Shown: positions 29,143 to 39,233 of the stretch, piece after piece
Layout: every line of letters begins with the position of its first letter
How positions within the stretch are numbered: position 1 is the stretch's first letter
Assembly (NCBI RefSeq): GCF_000633355.1
Contig: NZ_AYMQ01000051.1
Coordinates: 1 to 56,542, forward strand
From: Serratia sp. H1w
Lineage (GTDB): Bacteria > Pseudomonadota > Gammaproteobacteria > Enterobacterales > Enterobacteriaceae
Direction: 5' to 3'
Length of the DNA: 56,542 bases
Notes under the pieces: generated by a model
Databases searched by the model: none
What the model was told of the DNA's origin: nothing
The model's input: only the letters and a program-made list of their open reading frames with translations
Position numbers and translations under genes: made by a program

Positions 29143-29200
29143 AGCACAATGCCTCTTTAAAAATTGATAATAGGGCTAATTGGTAGAGGATTAACCCTAC

Positions 29201-29458
<258 letters not shown>

Positions 29459-29490
29459 TCAGTTTAATAGTACAAGTGTTTTAAGAAAAA

Positions 29491-30288
<798 letters not shown>

Positions 30289-30292
30289 TTAG

Positions 30293-30676
30293 TTAAGTTC
30301 GGTAACTGTTAATCACGGCTGGTGCCACTATCTGCACAATCAACACCGCTAAATAGGTCAGGCCAAGCGGTACAAACGCCGCTTTGAACACCCCAAGCGC
30401 CACGATCAGCAAAACGATGGTGATCACGACCTTTAGCCCTTCACCGATGGCGAACGACCAAGCAACCCGTCCGGGTGCCGGCGTCTGTGCCTGATGACGC
30501 AAGGCAAACAGCATAAACATGGCATTGGGTAACCAGGCGGCCAAGCCACCTGCCAGTGCCGAACCGCTCCACTCCAGACTTTTCAGGCCGAAAGCAGCGC
30601 TGATCAAAACAAAAGTCATTAACTGCAGCAACAGCAACTTGCGTGCAACTTTTCCGCTGTAAAGGGACACAGGCAT
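30293..30676 (-). CDS. atpI: AtpI, ATP synthase assembly protein
   Basis: A 127-residue membrane protein with four predicted helices. It starts at ATG 30676 (MPVSLYSGKVARKLLLLQL), which aligns with E. coli AtpI MSVSLVSRNVARKLLLVQL. GGAGAG lies 11-12 nt upstream. The longer frame to 30754 has no support. It helps c-ring assembly and is the first gene of the atp operon. Confidence 0.92.
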   Translation of the reverse strand: MPVSLYSGKVARKLLLLQLMTFVLISAAFGLKSLEWSGSALAGGLAAWLPNAMFMLFALRHQAQTPAPGRVAWSFAIGEGLKVVITIVLLIVALGVFKAAFVPLGLTYLAVLIVQIVAPAVINSYRT

Positions 30677-31310
30677 GACGTTTGTTCTCTCCGTACCCCT
30701 AAGGGGGTATGCCGACGTATAAAACTGCCTTTGCGGTTCTGAGTCAAGCAGCAAAAAACGAGCAAATTATACGGGCCACTCCAACGAATTCAATCGATAA
30801 GTAGCGAAAAGGTGAACAATTATTTAAATTTCCCCTTTTCGGGCTATTTTCACAAGAAAATGGCCGGAATAATCGCTCTCATTTATTTGTCTGACTATTC
30901 CACGATTGCGCCAAGAAACGTGCAACCGATCACAATACTGACTATTTCTGAGTTATAGCCCAGGTAAGCGCCCTAGGTCTTTAGCTATTTGAGCGATCAA
31001 AAAATATTATAAATCAAATCATTACAACGTAACCGTTCAAAAACAATCCCTCTACCCCGCAAAAACCTTTTATTGACATTCACAGGAAGAATAAAGCAAC
31101 AGCAAATTAACACTAACAGCAAATCAGGATCTTTCACATATTGTTGCTAACGTGACTATCGCCCGCTGTAATGATGCGTTTTTAGCACAATCATGTTAAT
31201 CAAAGGTAAATAAACTAACGGCCGTCTAATTGCTTAGCCTGCTTGTTATTTACCTTCCGTATCCTACGCCAATCGCGGGTTGTTTGATGTTAAACAATTC
31301 TGATTTGGCT
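30677..31310. promoter_or_regulatory. rsmG-atpI intergenic region, expected site of the atp operon promoter
   Basis: 634 bp without a convincing gene, distinctly AT-rich between 30780 and 31230. The atp operon promoter should lie here, as in E. coli, where this gap is of similar size. I could not fix a -35/-10 pair on the leftward strand. A weak inverted pair, CGAAAAGG (30806-30813) with CCCCTTTTCG (30832-30841), may be a processed-leader element. Confidence 0.4.
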
Positions 31311-31931
31311 TTAGTCGGCTTTCAGGACGATCAGATGGCGCTCACCTTCCAATTCCGGCACCTGCAAACGCACGACCGACTCCAGAGAAATCCCCTCTGG
31401 CAACTGGGCCAGTTCGTCTTGGGGGCAAATCCCTTTCAACGCATAGAAACGCCCCTGCCCTTTTGCTGGCAGATGGTGGCACCAGGACAACATGTCTTGC
31501 AGGGAAGCAAACGCCCGGCTGATTACGCCATCAAATGGCGGCTCTGCCACAAACTCTTCTACCCGGCTCTGTACCGGTTCGACATTTTTCAGGCCCAGCT
31601 CATGTTGTACCTGCTTTAGGAAGCGCACACGCTTGCCCAGGCTGTCTAACAGAGTGAAATGGGCATCGGGCCGCACTATCGCCAACGGAATGCCAGGCAA
31701 ACCAGGGCCAGTACCCACGTCGATAAAGCGTGAGCCTGTCAGATGGGCATTCACCACGATGCTGTCCATGATATGCCGTACCAGCATTTGCTGCGGATCG
31801 CGTACGGAAGTGAGGTTGTAAGCCTTGTTCCACTTATCGAGCATAGCGACATAACCCAACAATTGCTGCTTTTGTTGATCGGGAAGCGTAATTCCTGCCG
31901 CCGACAGCAACGAATCCAATTTTTTTTGCAC
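31311..31931 (-). CDS. rsmG: RsmG (GidB), 16S rRNA m7G527 methyltransferase
   Basis: A 206-residue SAM-dependent methyltransferase. The SAM motif is [29 protein letters not shown], followed by [19 protein letters not shown] and the substrate segment [13 protein letters not shown]. The start is GTG 31931 (VQKKLDSLL), chosen because AGAGGA lies 8 nt upstream and the length then matches E. coli; the longer frame to 32057 is leader sequence. It is cotranscribed with mnmG. Confidence 0.94.
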   Translation of the reverse strand: MQKKLDSLLSAAGITLPDQQKQQLLGYVAMLDKWNKAYNLTSVRDPQQMLVRHIMDSIVVNAHLTGSRFIDVGTGPGLPGIPLAIVRPDAHFTLLDSLGKRVRFLKQVQHELGLKNVEPVQSRVEEFVAEPPFDGVISRAFASLQDMLSWCHHLPAKGQGRFYALKGICPQDELAQLPEGISLESVVRLQVPELEGERHLIVLKAD

Positions 31932-32070
31932 AACAGAGTCCTCTGACAGGCGTGGAACAGCAGGCCAATCCGCAGCTGCTCGCTTAGGCAGCCTATGATA
32001 ATTCAGGCTTGAGGTGATGTCAGCGGCCGTTTGCTCAACAGACAGACAAACGGCCACTTGGTAAGCAGAT

Positions 32071-33960
32071 TTAGGCGCTACGACGCAGCAGACCTTGCTT
32101 TTTCAGCCAGATCAGCAGAATGGAGATCGCCGCAGGGGTGATACCAGAAATACGCGAAGCCTGGCCGATCGAGTTAGGTTTGTGATCGTTAAGCTTGGCG
32201 ATCACCTCGTTGGACAAACCTGAGACCTGACGGTAGTCGAGATCCAACGGCAGTACGGTGTTCTCGTTGCGCTGCTGTTTGTCGATCTCATCTTGCTGGC
32301 GAGCGATGTAGCCTTCGTATTTGACCTGAATTTCCACTTGCTCAGCGGCTTCGGTATCTGCCAGTGCTGGAGCAAAAGCGGCTACCGCGGTCAGTTGGCC
32401 GTAATCCATTTCCGGGCGGCGCAGTAGCTCTTCGCCGTTGGCTTCACGGGACAGAGGCGCTTTCAGCAGGACGTTAACCTGCTCGACGTTCTCTGAATGC
32501 GGATGTACCCAGATATCACGCAGACGCTGACGTTCCTGCTCGATGTGCTCAAGCTTTTCGCAATAGCGTTGCCAGCGCACATCATCCACCAGGCCCAGTT
32601 CACGGCCCTTTTCCGTCAGACGCAGGTCGGCGTTGTCTTCACGCAGCATCAGGCGGTATTCAGCACGTGAGGTAAACATGCGGTACGGTTCTTTGGTACC
32701 CAGAGTACTGAGATCGTCCACCAGCACACCCAGATAAGCCTGATCGCGGCGTGGTGACCAGCCTTCGTCTTCAACGGCATAGCGCCCAGCGTTCAACCCG
32801 GCCAACAGGCCTTGTGCCGCAGCTTCTTCGTAACCGGTGGTGCCGTTGATCTGGCCTGCGAAGAACAGCCCCTGGATAAACTTGCTTTCCAGCGTCGGTT
32901 TCAGATCGCGTGGGTCGAAGAAATCGTACTCGATAGCGTAGCCAGGGCGAACGATGCGGGCATTTTGCAGCCCTTCCATCGAACGAACGATCTGCATCTG
33001 CACGTCAAAAGGCAGACTGGTAGAAATTCCGTTCGGATAGACCTCGTTACTGGTCAACCCTTCAGGTTCCAGGAAGATCTGGTGCGCATTACGATCGGCA
33101 AAGCGCATCACTTTGTCTTCGATCGATGGGCAGTAGCGTGGGCCGATCCCTTCGATGATCCCGGCATACATCGGGCTACGATCGAGGTTATTGCGGATCA
33201 CGTCGTGAGTTTTTTCATTGGTGTGCGTGATGTAACACGGCACCTGCTGTGGATGCTGGCTGGCGTTGCCCAGGAATGAAAACACCGGGATTGGCGTATC
33301 GCCATGCTGTTCAGCCAGGACGCTGAAGTCGATCGTACGGGCATCGATACGGGGTGGAGTTCCCGTTTTCAAACGATTGACACGCAGAGGGAGTTCACGC
33401 AGACGCTGTGACAAAGAGATCGACGGAGGATCCCCGGCACGGCCACCGCTGTAGTTTTCCAGGCCGATGTGGATCTTGCCATCCAGGAAAGTGCCGACGG
33501 TCAGGACTACCGCTTTGGCACGGAATTTCAGCCCCATCTGGGTAACGGCACCGACCACGCGATCGTTTTCGACGATCAGATCCTCAACCGGCTGTTGGAA
33601 GATCATCAGGTTTGGCTGGTTCTCCAGTGCGGTACGAACCGCTTGGCGATACAGAACGCGATCCGCCTGAGCTCGGGTGGCCCTGACGGCCGGGCCTTTG
33701 CTGGCGTTTAGTATCCTAAACTGGATGCCGGCATGGTCGATCGCCTTGGCCATCAGCCCGCCGAGTGCATCGATTTCCTTGACCAGATGCCCTTTCCCGA
33801 TACCGCCGATCGCCGGATTACAGGACATTTGTCCCAGCGTGTCGATATTGTGGGTCAGTAATAAAGTCTGACGTCCCATGCGTGCCGCAGCCATGGCGGC
33901 TTCGGTTCCTGCATGGCCACCACCGATGATAATGACGTCAAATTGCTCTGGATAAAACAT
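32071..33960 (-). CDS. mnmG: MnmG (GidA), tRNA uridine-34 carboxymethylaminomethyl-modification enzyme
   Basis: A 629-residue FAD enzyme. The dinucleotide motif is residues 13-18 (GGGHAG), followed by [22 protein letters not shown] and the C-terminal helical domain that binds MnmE and tRNA ([36 protein letters not shown]). It modifies U34 of several tRNAs with MnmE. Its start borders oriC, as in enteric bacteria. Confidence 0.97.
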   Translation of the reverse strand: MFYPEQFDVIIIGGGHAGTEAAMAAARMGRQTLLLTHNIDTLGQMSCNPAIGGIGKGHLVKEIDALGGLMAKAIDHAGIQFRILNASKGPAVRATRAQADRVLYRQAVRTALENQPNLMIFQQPVEDLIVENDRVVGAVTQMGLKFRAKAVVLTVGTFLDGKIHIGLENYSGGRAGDPPSISLSQRLRELPLRVNRLKTGTPPRIDARTIDFSVLAEQHGDTPIPVFSFLGNASQHPQQVPCYITHTNEKTHDVIRNNLDRSPMYAGIIEGIGPRYCPSIEDKVMRFADRNAHQIFLEPEGLTSNEVYPNGISTSLPFDVQMQIVRSMEGLQNARIVRPGYAIEYDFFDPRDLKPTLESKFIQGLFFAGQINGTTGYEEAAAQGLLAGLNAGRYAVEDEGWSPRRDQAYLGVLVDDLSTLGTKEPYRMFTSRAEYRLMLREDNADLRLTEKGRELGLVDDVRWQRYCEKLEHIEQERQRLRDIWVHPHSENVEQVNVLLKAPLSREANGEELLRRPEMDYGQLTAVAAFAPALADTEAAEQVEIQVKYEGYIARQQDEIDKQQRNENTVLPLDLDYRQVSGLSNEVIAKLNDHKPNSIGQASRISGITPAAISILLIWLKKQGLLRRSA

Positions 33961-34049
33961 GGAACAGCACCTCGGAGTACTTGCGAACGATCGTTGTTTG
34001 CCCTGGGGGGAGGATTCTACTCAAGTTTAGTCGATCGACCAAGCGGTCA

Positions 34050-34333
34050 GGATCTTAGGTAATTAAAAGAAGATCTTTTTTATTTAAAGATCTCTTTATT
34101 AGATCTCTTATTAGGATCGCGATCCTCTGTGGATAAGTGATTATTCCATAGAAAGATCATCCGATTAAGCAGGATCGTTTGCTGTGAATGATCGGTGATC
34201 CTGGCCAGTATAAGCTGGGATCTAAATGGCATGTTATCCACAGGACAGAAAGCGTACGACGGTTGTTATTGGGATAACTACCGCTTATACCCTGCTTTTA
34301 AGCATAGTTATACACAATAGTTCGCGCGATCTT
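34050..34333. other. oriC, chromosomal replication origin
   Basis: It lies between mnmG and mioC as in E. coli. Three AT-rich 13-mers begin at 34072 (GATCTTTTTTATT), 34089 (GATCTCTTTATTA) and 34102 (GATCTCTTATTAG). DnaA boxes are at 34128-34136 (TGTGGATAA, R1 position), 34234-34242 (TTATCCACA), 34269-34277 (TTGGGATAA, R3-like) and 34308-34316 (TTATACACA, R4 position). The conserved GTGAATGATCGGTGATCCTG and TATAAGCTGGGATC blocks are also present. I count 12-13 GATC sites in this stretch, the targets of Dam and SeqA. Confidence 0.95.
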
Positions 34334-34341
34334 TAACCGAA

Positions 34342-34782
34342 TTAGAGTAAAATAATCCAATTCTTCAGCCATTCTTCGGCTGGATCCTCGGGAATATCAT
34401 GTTGGGTCACGTCGATCTCAAGACGATCGCCGATCCTTTTCGCTCCACGAGCCTGGAAAAGATCGTCGATCTGTTTGATCGCACCACAGAAGGTATCGTA
34501 CTCAGAACTGCCCAAACCGACGGCACCAAACTGCACCTGGGAGAGATCCGGCTGCTGCTCTGCCAATTGTTCCAACAGAGGTTGCAGGTTATCCGGTAAA
34601 TCTCCGGCGCCATGGGTGGAAGAAACCACCAGCCAGCGGCCAGACAGCGTGAGCTCATCCAATTCAGGGCCATGCAGCATTTCCGTTGTGAAGCCTGCGG
34701 CTTCAAGCTGTTCGGCCAAATGTTCAGCCACGTATTCTGCGCTGCCAAGCGTGCTGCCACTGATCAGAGTGATGTCTGCCAT
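34342..34782 (-). CDS. mioC: MioC, flavodoxin-like protein
   Basis: A 146-residue FMN-binding protein. The phosphate loop is SGSTLGSAEYVAE near the N-terminus, followed by SSTHGAGDLPDN and GLGSSEYDTFCGA, both flavin-contact loops. It starts at ATG 34782 (MADITLISG) as in E. coli. It supports biotin synthase electron transfer in vitro in E. coli. It is transcribed towards oriC from a promoter region holding a DnaA box. Confidence 0.94.
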   Translation of the reverse strand: MADITLISGSTLGSAEYVAEHLAEQLEAAGFTTEMLHGPELDELTLSGRWLVVSSTHGAGDLPDNLQPLLEQLAEQQPDLSQVQFGAVGLGSSEYDTFCGAIKQIDDLFQARGAKRIGDRLEIDVTQHDIPEDPAEEWLKNWIILL

Positions 34783-34851
34783 GAATGAAATGATCCCAAC
34801 CTTAAAACTCAAGAGGCGGTATTGTACTCTGTGAATTGATTGGGATCTACC

Positions 34852-34860
34852 TGTGGATAA
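34852..34860. promoter_or_regulatory. DnaA box in the mioC promoter region
   Basis: TGTGGATAA, the reverse of TTATCCACA, 70 bp upstream of the mioC start. In E. coli a DnaA box here represses transcription entering oriC. A GATC-containing stretch follows on both sides. Confidence 0.75.
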
Positions 34861-35109
34861 TATGGGTATAAGGATCTTACCTAGCAGCAGATCTGATGTT
34901 AACTAGCTGATTTTTAAAATTATAGATACATTACTTTTATGTAATCTTTTGATTTGAAAATTATTTAATCTGCAAGGCAGTAAGTAAGGAAGCGGCTAGC
35001 ACGTAAGAGCGTCACGTTTTGAAAGTGTTGGTTACGGTCGCAGAGGGGGGCTTTCAAGCACTACACTTAGTACTCATTCATTGAACGACACTGCGAGGAT
35101 TATCTGAAG

Positions 35110-35310
35110 ATGAAACCACAACATGATGTTGAGTTAACCGAAAAGCAAAAAGAAGAGATAGACGAGATTGCTCTACAGAGGATAAGAGCCATGAATAGCG
35201 ATGAGTTTTTATGTCAGGACATTGATAAAAAAATCCATGCGATGGGCGAAAGTGTTAAGGCCTACTTTAAAACCCGCTTAACATTCCATACCAAAGCGAG
35301 TAAGAAATAG
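35110..35310 (+). CDS. Small charged hypothetical protein between mioC and asnC
   Basis: A 66-residue, highly charged soluble protein (EKQKEEIDEIALQRIRAMNSDE, then a basic tail ending KASKK), probably mostly helical. A possible ribosome site (GAGGA at 35095-35099) lies 10 nt before ATG 35110. It is on the opposite strand to mioC and asnC in AT-rich DNA. I recognise no family. The coding call rests on composition and start context only and could be wrong. Confidence 0.4.
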   Translation: MKPQHDVELTEKQKEEIDEIALQRIRAMNSDEFLCQDIDKKIHAMGESVKAYFKTRLTFHTKASKK

Positions 35311-35451
35311 TCAGCGAAAAGCTAATCAGGGAAGTGGTAGCAGCATTCATTTCTTTGCCAGAATAGATGAATTTTCAGGTAATTTTACAATAAAACAGTA
35401 TGTTACCTGAATATCCGCGTAAATTGACAGAGCCGCTCGCTCAGCCAAAAA

Positions 35452-35913
35452 CTAAGGCGTAATGGTGCGCATGATCGGGTTCTGCAACGAGATCAGCGTC
35501 TCCGTTGACTGGATTTCGTCAATGGTCTGGATCTTGTTGATAAGCACCTGTTGCAACGCATCGATCGAGCGGCACATCACCTTGATAAACACGCTGTAGT
35601 GGCCCGTGGTGTAATAGGCTTCCACCACTTCCTCCAGGCTTTCGAGTTTCTTCAGCGCGGAAGGATAGTCCTTGGCGCTCTTTAATATGATGCCGATAAA
35701 GCAGCAGACGTCGTAACCCAGCCGTTTTGGATTCACATCCACCCGCGTACCGGTGATGATCCCGGCCTGCTTCATTTTCTCTACCCGTACATGAATGGTG
35801 CCAGGACTAACGGCAAAATTCTTCGCCAGCTCGGCGTAGGGCATGCGGGCATTTTCCATCAAGGCGTTGAGGATGCCGCGATCGAGATTATCGATCTGAT
35901 AAATTTCTGCCAT
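35452..35913 (-). CDS. asnC: AsnC, Lrp-family regulator of asparagine synthesis
   Basis: A 153-residue Lrp/AsnC regulator. The N-terminal helix-turn-helix is IDNLDRGILNALMENARMPYAELAKNFAVSPGTIHVRVEKMKQAGII, and a RAM ligand-binding domain follows (YYTTGHYSVFIKVMCRS). It activates the divergent asnA in the absence of asparagine and represses itself. The 155-bp gap to asnA holds the shared control region. Confidence 0.96.
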   Translation of the reverse strand: MAEIYQIDNLDRGILNALMENARMPYAELAKNFAVSPGTIHVRVEKMKQAGIITGTRVDVNPKRLGYDVCCFIGIILKSAKDYPSALKKLESLEEVVEAYYTTGHYSVFIKVMCRSIDALQQVLINKIQTIDEIQSTETLISLQNPIMRTITP

Positions 35914-36068
35914 TAAATCCCCCTTAAAATGCTGATTGTTGAATTATCGTCGCTTAAAAATGACCGATTAAAAGTGAAAAGGCAATATTGATTGATGGAT
36001 ATTGAATTTAGGTGCCATTCTGTTGCTTAATCATTGGCAACTAGACAGGTTATTCAAGAGATACGGCG

Positions 36069-37061
36069 ATGAAAAAGCAGTTTATCCAAAAACAACAACA
36101 AATCAGCTTCGTAAAATCCTTCTTTTCCCGCCAGCTGGAACAGCAGCTTGGCCTGATTGAAGTACAGGCACCGATCCTCAGCCGCTTGGGCGACGGTACT
36201 CAAGATAACCTTTCTGGCTGCGAAAAAGCCGTTCAGGTGAAAGTGAAAAGCCTGCCGGACTCCACGTTTGAAGTGGTGCATTCGCTGGCTAAATGGAAGC
36301 GCAAAACCCTAGGCGATAACGATTTCAGCGCGGGTGAAGGTGTGTATACCCATATGAAAGCGCTGCGCCCGGATGAAGATCGCCTGACGCCGATCCACTC
36401 GGTGTATGTCGATCAGTGGGATTGGGAACGTGTTATGGGAGATGGCGAACGTAGCCCGGCTTACCTGCAAGATACCGTCAAGCGGATCTATGCCTCTATA
36501 AAAGAAACGGAAGCCGCGGTGAGCCGTGAATTTGGTCTGGCACCGTTCCTGCCAGAACAGATCCACTTTGTTCACAGCGAAACGCTGCTGCAACGCTACC
36601 CAGAACTCGATGCCAAAGGCCGTGAGCGTGCGATCGCTAAAGAATTAGGGGCAGTATTCCTGATTGGTATTGGTGGCGAGCTGTCACATGGCAAATCCCA
36701 TGACGTACGTGCACCGGATTATGATGACTGGACCACGCCTGGTATTGCAGGGTTGAAAGGGTTGAACGGTGATATCGTGGTGTGGAACCCGGTATTGCAG
36801 GATGCGTTTGAGCTTTCCTCAATGGGTATCCGTGTGGATGCTGCCGCACTACAACATCAGCTGACATTAACCGACGATCTGGATCGCCTGAAGCTGGAAT
36901 GGCATCAGTCTCTGCTGCGCGGTGAAATGCCGCAGACGATTGGTGGCGGTATTGGTCAATCACGCCTGGTGATGCTGTTGCTGCAACTGTCACATATTGG
37001 TCAGGTGCAGTGTGGTGTATGGGGACCTGAAGTACGCGAAAGCGTTGATGGGTTGTTATAA
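36069..37061 (+). CDS. asnA: AsnA, ammonia-dependent aspartate-ammonia ligase
   Basis: A 330-residue asparagine synthetase resembling class II aminoacyl-tRNA synthetases: [41 protein letters not shown], and the motif-3-like [15 protein letters not shown]. It makes asparagine from aspartate, ammonia and ATP. It has the same length as E. coli AsnA. It is divergent from asnC, its regulator. Confidence 0.97.
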   Translation: MKKQFIQKQQQISFVKSFFSRQLEQQLGLIEVQAPILSRLGDGTQDNLSGCEKAVQVKVKSLPDSTFEVVHSLAKWKRKTLGDNDFSAGEGVYTHMKALRPDEDRLTPIHSVYVDQWDWERVMGDGERSPAYLQDTVKRIYASIKETEAAVSREFGLAPFLPEQIHFVHSETLLQRYPELDAKGRERAIAKELGAVFLIGIGGELSHGKSHDVRAPDYDDWTTPGIAGLKGLNGDIVVWNPVLQDAFELSSMGIRVDAAALQHQLTLTDDLDRLKLEWHQSLLRGEMPQTIGGGIGQSRLVMLLLQLSHIGQVQCGVWGPEVRESVDGLL

Positions 37062-37068
37062 GTAATAA

Positions 37069-37092
37069 GTAGGGCGCTGCATGTGCGCCCAT
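37069..37092. repeat. Dispersed palindrome, motif 2 short variant, after asnA
   Basis: GTAGGGCGCTGCATGTGCGC then CC, a shortened inverted copy of the GGGCGCAGCATGCAGCGCCC family, 8 bp past the asnA stop. Confidence 0.6.
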
Positions 37093-37100
37093 TAATAGTT

Positions 37101-37130
37101 AAGGGCGAAGGGTTTCGCCCTTGTCATTTC
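37101..37130 (+). terminator. Intrinsic terminator after asnA
   Basis: Stem AAGGGCGAA with TTCGCCCTT and loop GGGT (37101-37122). The following TTGTCATTTC is a weak T-rich tail, so efficiency is uncertain. Confidence 0.6.
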
Positions 37131-37667
37131 AGCAATATAAACATCAGTTTCTCTCCGCTAAGACCATTGTGAGTTGCCTGCTTTTTTCACCTGCCAATGT
37201 TTATCTACTTCCTCTTCCCGCACCGTTCCGTAGCAAAGCTAGCGACACATTTGTTGGCTCTGGCAGTTCTCTTATCTGACTAAAAAACAATCTTCCTCGA
37301 AGTTCATAAATTTTCAACATCATGGCAATCGACTATAAGCAGAAAAAATATAGCGACAGCCTCATATAACTAAGCATGCTAAGCAATAATCAATTAATTA
37401 AACCCTTAAGTTAAATTTTTACATTTAAATCAGTGTGTTGCTTTTACTTGCACTGAATTTTCCGCATGCGGATTAATCTTTTTACGCCGCTTTTTTAGTC
37501 TTTATTTTTGCCTTAGCGCTATGAATTAAGGAAATTTCACTACCTTGCAAGGGAATGCGCCGTTAGGCTTGTCCTGAGAAATGACATAGAAGATACTTAA
37601 TAAATTAATTTAATTATCTTAGCTATCATGCTTAAAGCTATTTCAGCCACTTAAGCAATCTATGTTA

Positions 37668-37716
37668 TTGGGGCGGCGTAGCCTCGCCTCCGTCCCAAAC
37701 TTTATATATAGGACGG
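37668..37716 (+). promoter_or_regulatory. Two mutually exclusive hairpins upstream of the fimbrial operon
   Basis: TTGGGGCGG (37668-37676) can pair with CCGTCCCAA (37690-37698; one G-U in RNA). The CCGTCC part (37690-37695) can instead pair with GGACGG (37711-37716). The two structures cannot form together. An attenuator or other RNA switch is possible but unproven; no T-run follows either stem. Confidence 0.4.
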
Positions 37717-37807
37717 TCTGAATATAGGCTGTCAGTGAATAACCAGAATGATTCTGTTTTGTGCCGGTGGCTAACGTCCTTATATTTGGGTTGGAGGAGA
37801 ATAAACC

Positions 37808-37828
37808 CTATCCATAGTCTGTGGATAG
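37808..37828 (+). promoter_or_regulatory. Inverted repeat just before the fimbrial subunit gene
   Basis: CTATCCA-tagtctg-TGGATAG, 42 bp upstream of the ATG. It may be a protein-binding dyad or a leader hairpin. Confidence 0.4.
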
Positions 37829-37870
37829 TAGAACTGCTTAGCGTTAAAAATGTAATAAAGGATATATTAT

Positions 37871-38416
37871 ATGAAAAAGTTAGTAATCGTTTCTGCTCTG
37901 GCTGCTGTATTGGGTTCGGTTGGCATGGCTCAGGCTGCCTCCACGGGTACCATCACCTTCGAAGGTATTTTGACTGCCACCACCTGTGAAGTTTTGGTTG
38001 ATGGCCAGGCCGCTGATGCCCTCATTACTCTGCCTACTGTCGGTACCAACCAGTTGACAAAATTGGGTCACACTGCGGGTCAGACCGGTTTCAACATGGC
38101 TCTGGCCAACTGCGAAGGTACCTTGAAAACGGCTTCGGCCTTCTTTGAAGCTGGCGCTTCAGTGGATCTGGTCTCCGGTCGTCTGAAAAATATGACCGGC
38201 GATGCAACTAACGTTAGCCTGCAATTGCGTGATGCCTCTCACGCATCTCAAAACGTTATTGCGGTGGGTAACTCTAACCAGACTAAAGAGACCACTTACG
38301 TTGACATCGCTTCTGGTAGCGCCAACCTGCCTTATTTCGTTGAGTACTACGCGGAAGGTCCAACCGGTGCCGGTACCGTAGCCAGCAACGTTATTTATTC
38401 TATTCAGTACAAGTAA
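37871..38416 (+). CDS. Major fimbrial subunit (type 1-like pilin)
   Basis: A 181-residue precursor. Signal peptide residues 1-22 end MAQA. The mature pilin begins ASTGTITFEGILTATTCEV, with a Cys near the start and a partner Cys in LANCEGT, forming the standard pilin disulfide. The C-terminal strand ends NVIYSIQYK with the conserved penultimate Tyr. Such subunits polymerise by donor-strand exchange. AAAGGA lies upstream of ATG 37871. First gene of a four-gene chaperone-usher operon with chaperone, usher and tip adhesin. The family is clear but no specific fim name is justified. Confidence 0.9.
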   Translation: MKKLVIVSALAAVLGSVGMAQAASTGTITFEGILTATTCEVLVDGQAADALITLPTVGTNQLTKLGHTAGQTGFNMALANCEGTLKTASAFFEAGASVDLVSGRLKNMTGDATNVSLQLRDASHASQNVIAVGNSNQTKETTYVDIASGSANLPYFVEYYAEGPTGAGTVASNVIYSIQYK

Positions 38417-38466
38417 GTTGTGAATGCCAGGGAGGGAAACCTCCCTAGTATTCTGTTTTACGAGGC

Positions 38467-39168
38467 ATGAACGTGAAATTTTTGATGCGAAACCTATTAT
38501 TGGCAGTGACGGCTTCGGTCCTGCTGGCTGCCCCCGCTGTTGCGAGCATTGTGATCACGGGGACGCGCGTAATTTACCCTTCAGATGCGAAAGAAGTCAG
38601 CGTCAAACTCAATAACGCCGGCAAGCTTCCCGTACTGGTCCAGAGCTGGATTGATAAAGGGGATGCGAATGCCAAACCCGAGTCGATCAAGGTTCCTTTT
38701 ATTCTCACGCCGCCGATTAATCGGGTTGAAGCCAGCAAGGGACAGACTCTGCGCATCAGCTATACCGGTGAGGCATTGCCTACGGATAAGGAATCGGTGT
38801 TCTGGCTCAATGTGCTGGAGATCCCTGCGAAGAGTAAGGTGAGTACGGCCGAAAACTATCTGCAGATGGCATTTCGCTCACGGATTAAATTCTTCTATCG
38901 ACCTGTAGGGTTGCAGGGGGATGCCAACGAAGCGGCTAAAGCGGTCACTTGGACGGCAAAGGGAAATACCCTGTTGGCGAACAATCCTACGCCTTATTTT
39001 GTCTCCTTCGTGACGTTGTCGGCGAGTGGTAAAAAAATAGAAGGAAGTATGGTTGCTCCCTATTCAAACCTGACCGTCAAACTGTCTGGCCATGCGGGAA
39101 GCAAAGTTAGCGGCGAGTATGTTAATGATTTTGGCGCTATCAGGAATTTTGACGCCATCATTAAATAG
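38467..39168 (+). CDS. Periplasmic fimbrial chaperone
   Basis: About 231-233 residues. The signal peptide (MKFLMRNLLLAVTASVLLAAPAVA) is followed by two Ig-like domains. TRVIYPSDAKEVSVKLNN carries the conserved N-terminal Arg and strand used in subunit capture. VFWLNVLEIPAK is the family signature, and the G1 strand lies around NYLQMAFRSRIKFFYRP. The start may be GTG 38473 rather than ATG 38467, because GAGG is only 1 nt from the ATG but 7 nt from the GTG. The chaperone escorts the pilin of the upstream gene to the usher. Confidence 0.9.
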   Translation: MNVKFLMRNLLLAVTASVLLAAPAVASIVITGTRVIYPSDAKEVSVKLNNAGKLPVLVQSWIDKGDANAKPESIKVPFILTPPINRVEASKGQTLRISYTGEALPTDKESVFWLNVLEIPAKSKVSTAENYLQMAFRSRIKFFYRPVGLQGDANEAAKAVTWTAKGNTLLANNPTPYFVSFVTLSASGKKIEGSMVAPYSNLTVKLSGHAGSKVSGEYVNDFGAIRNFDAIIK

Positions 39169-39233
39169 TTTTTAATCTTCATAGACCAGTGCTGTTATCA
39201 GATGTTCAGGAGATTGTATTAAAAGGGATTTTT

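Larger units (their letters stand above)
37131..37870 (+). promoter_or_regulatory. Long AT-rich leader of the fimbrial operon
   Basis: 740 bp with no convincing gene. The AT content is visibly higher than in the backbone, as is common for H-NS-silenced fimbrial promoters. It contains hairpins at 37668-37716 and 37808-37828 (listed separately). I saw no pair of longer inverted repeats and no recombinase gene that would make a fim-type invertible switch. Confidence 0.5.

Noticed and set aside
37668-37698. fim-type invertible switch (TTGGGGCGG resembles the fim inverted repeat)
   Set aside because: The arms are only 13 nt apart and no recombinase gene is nearby, so inversion of a promoter segment is not possible here.
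37735-37989. 84-residue frame overlapping the start of the pilin gene
   Set aside because: It overlaps the pilin signal peptide in another frame, lacks a domain and runs through the leader dyad.
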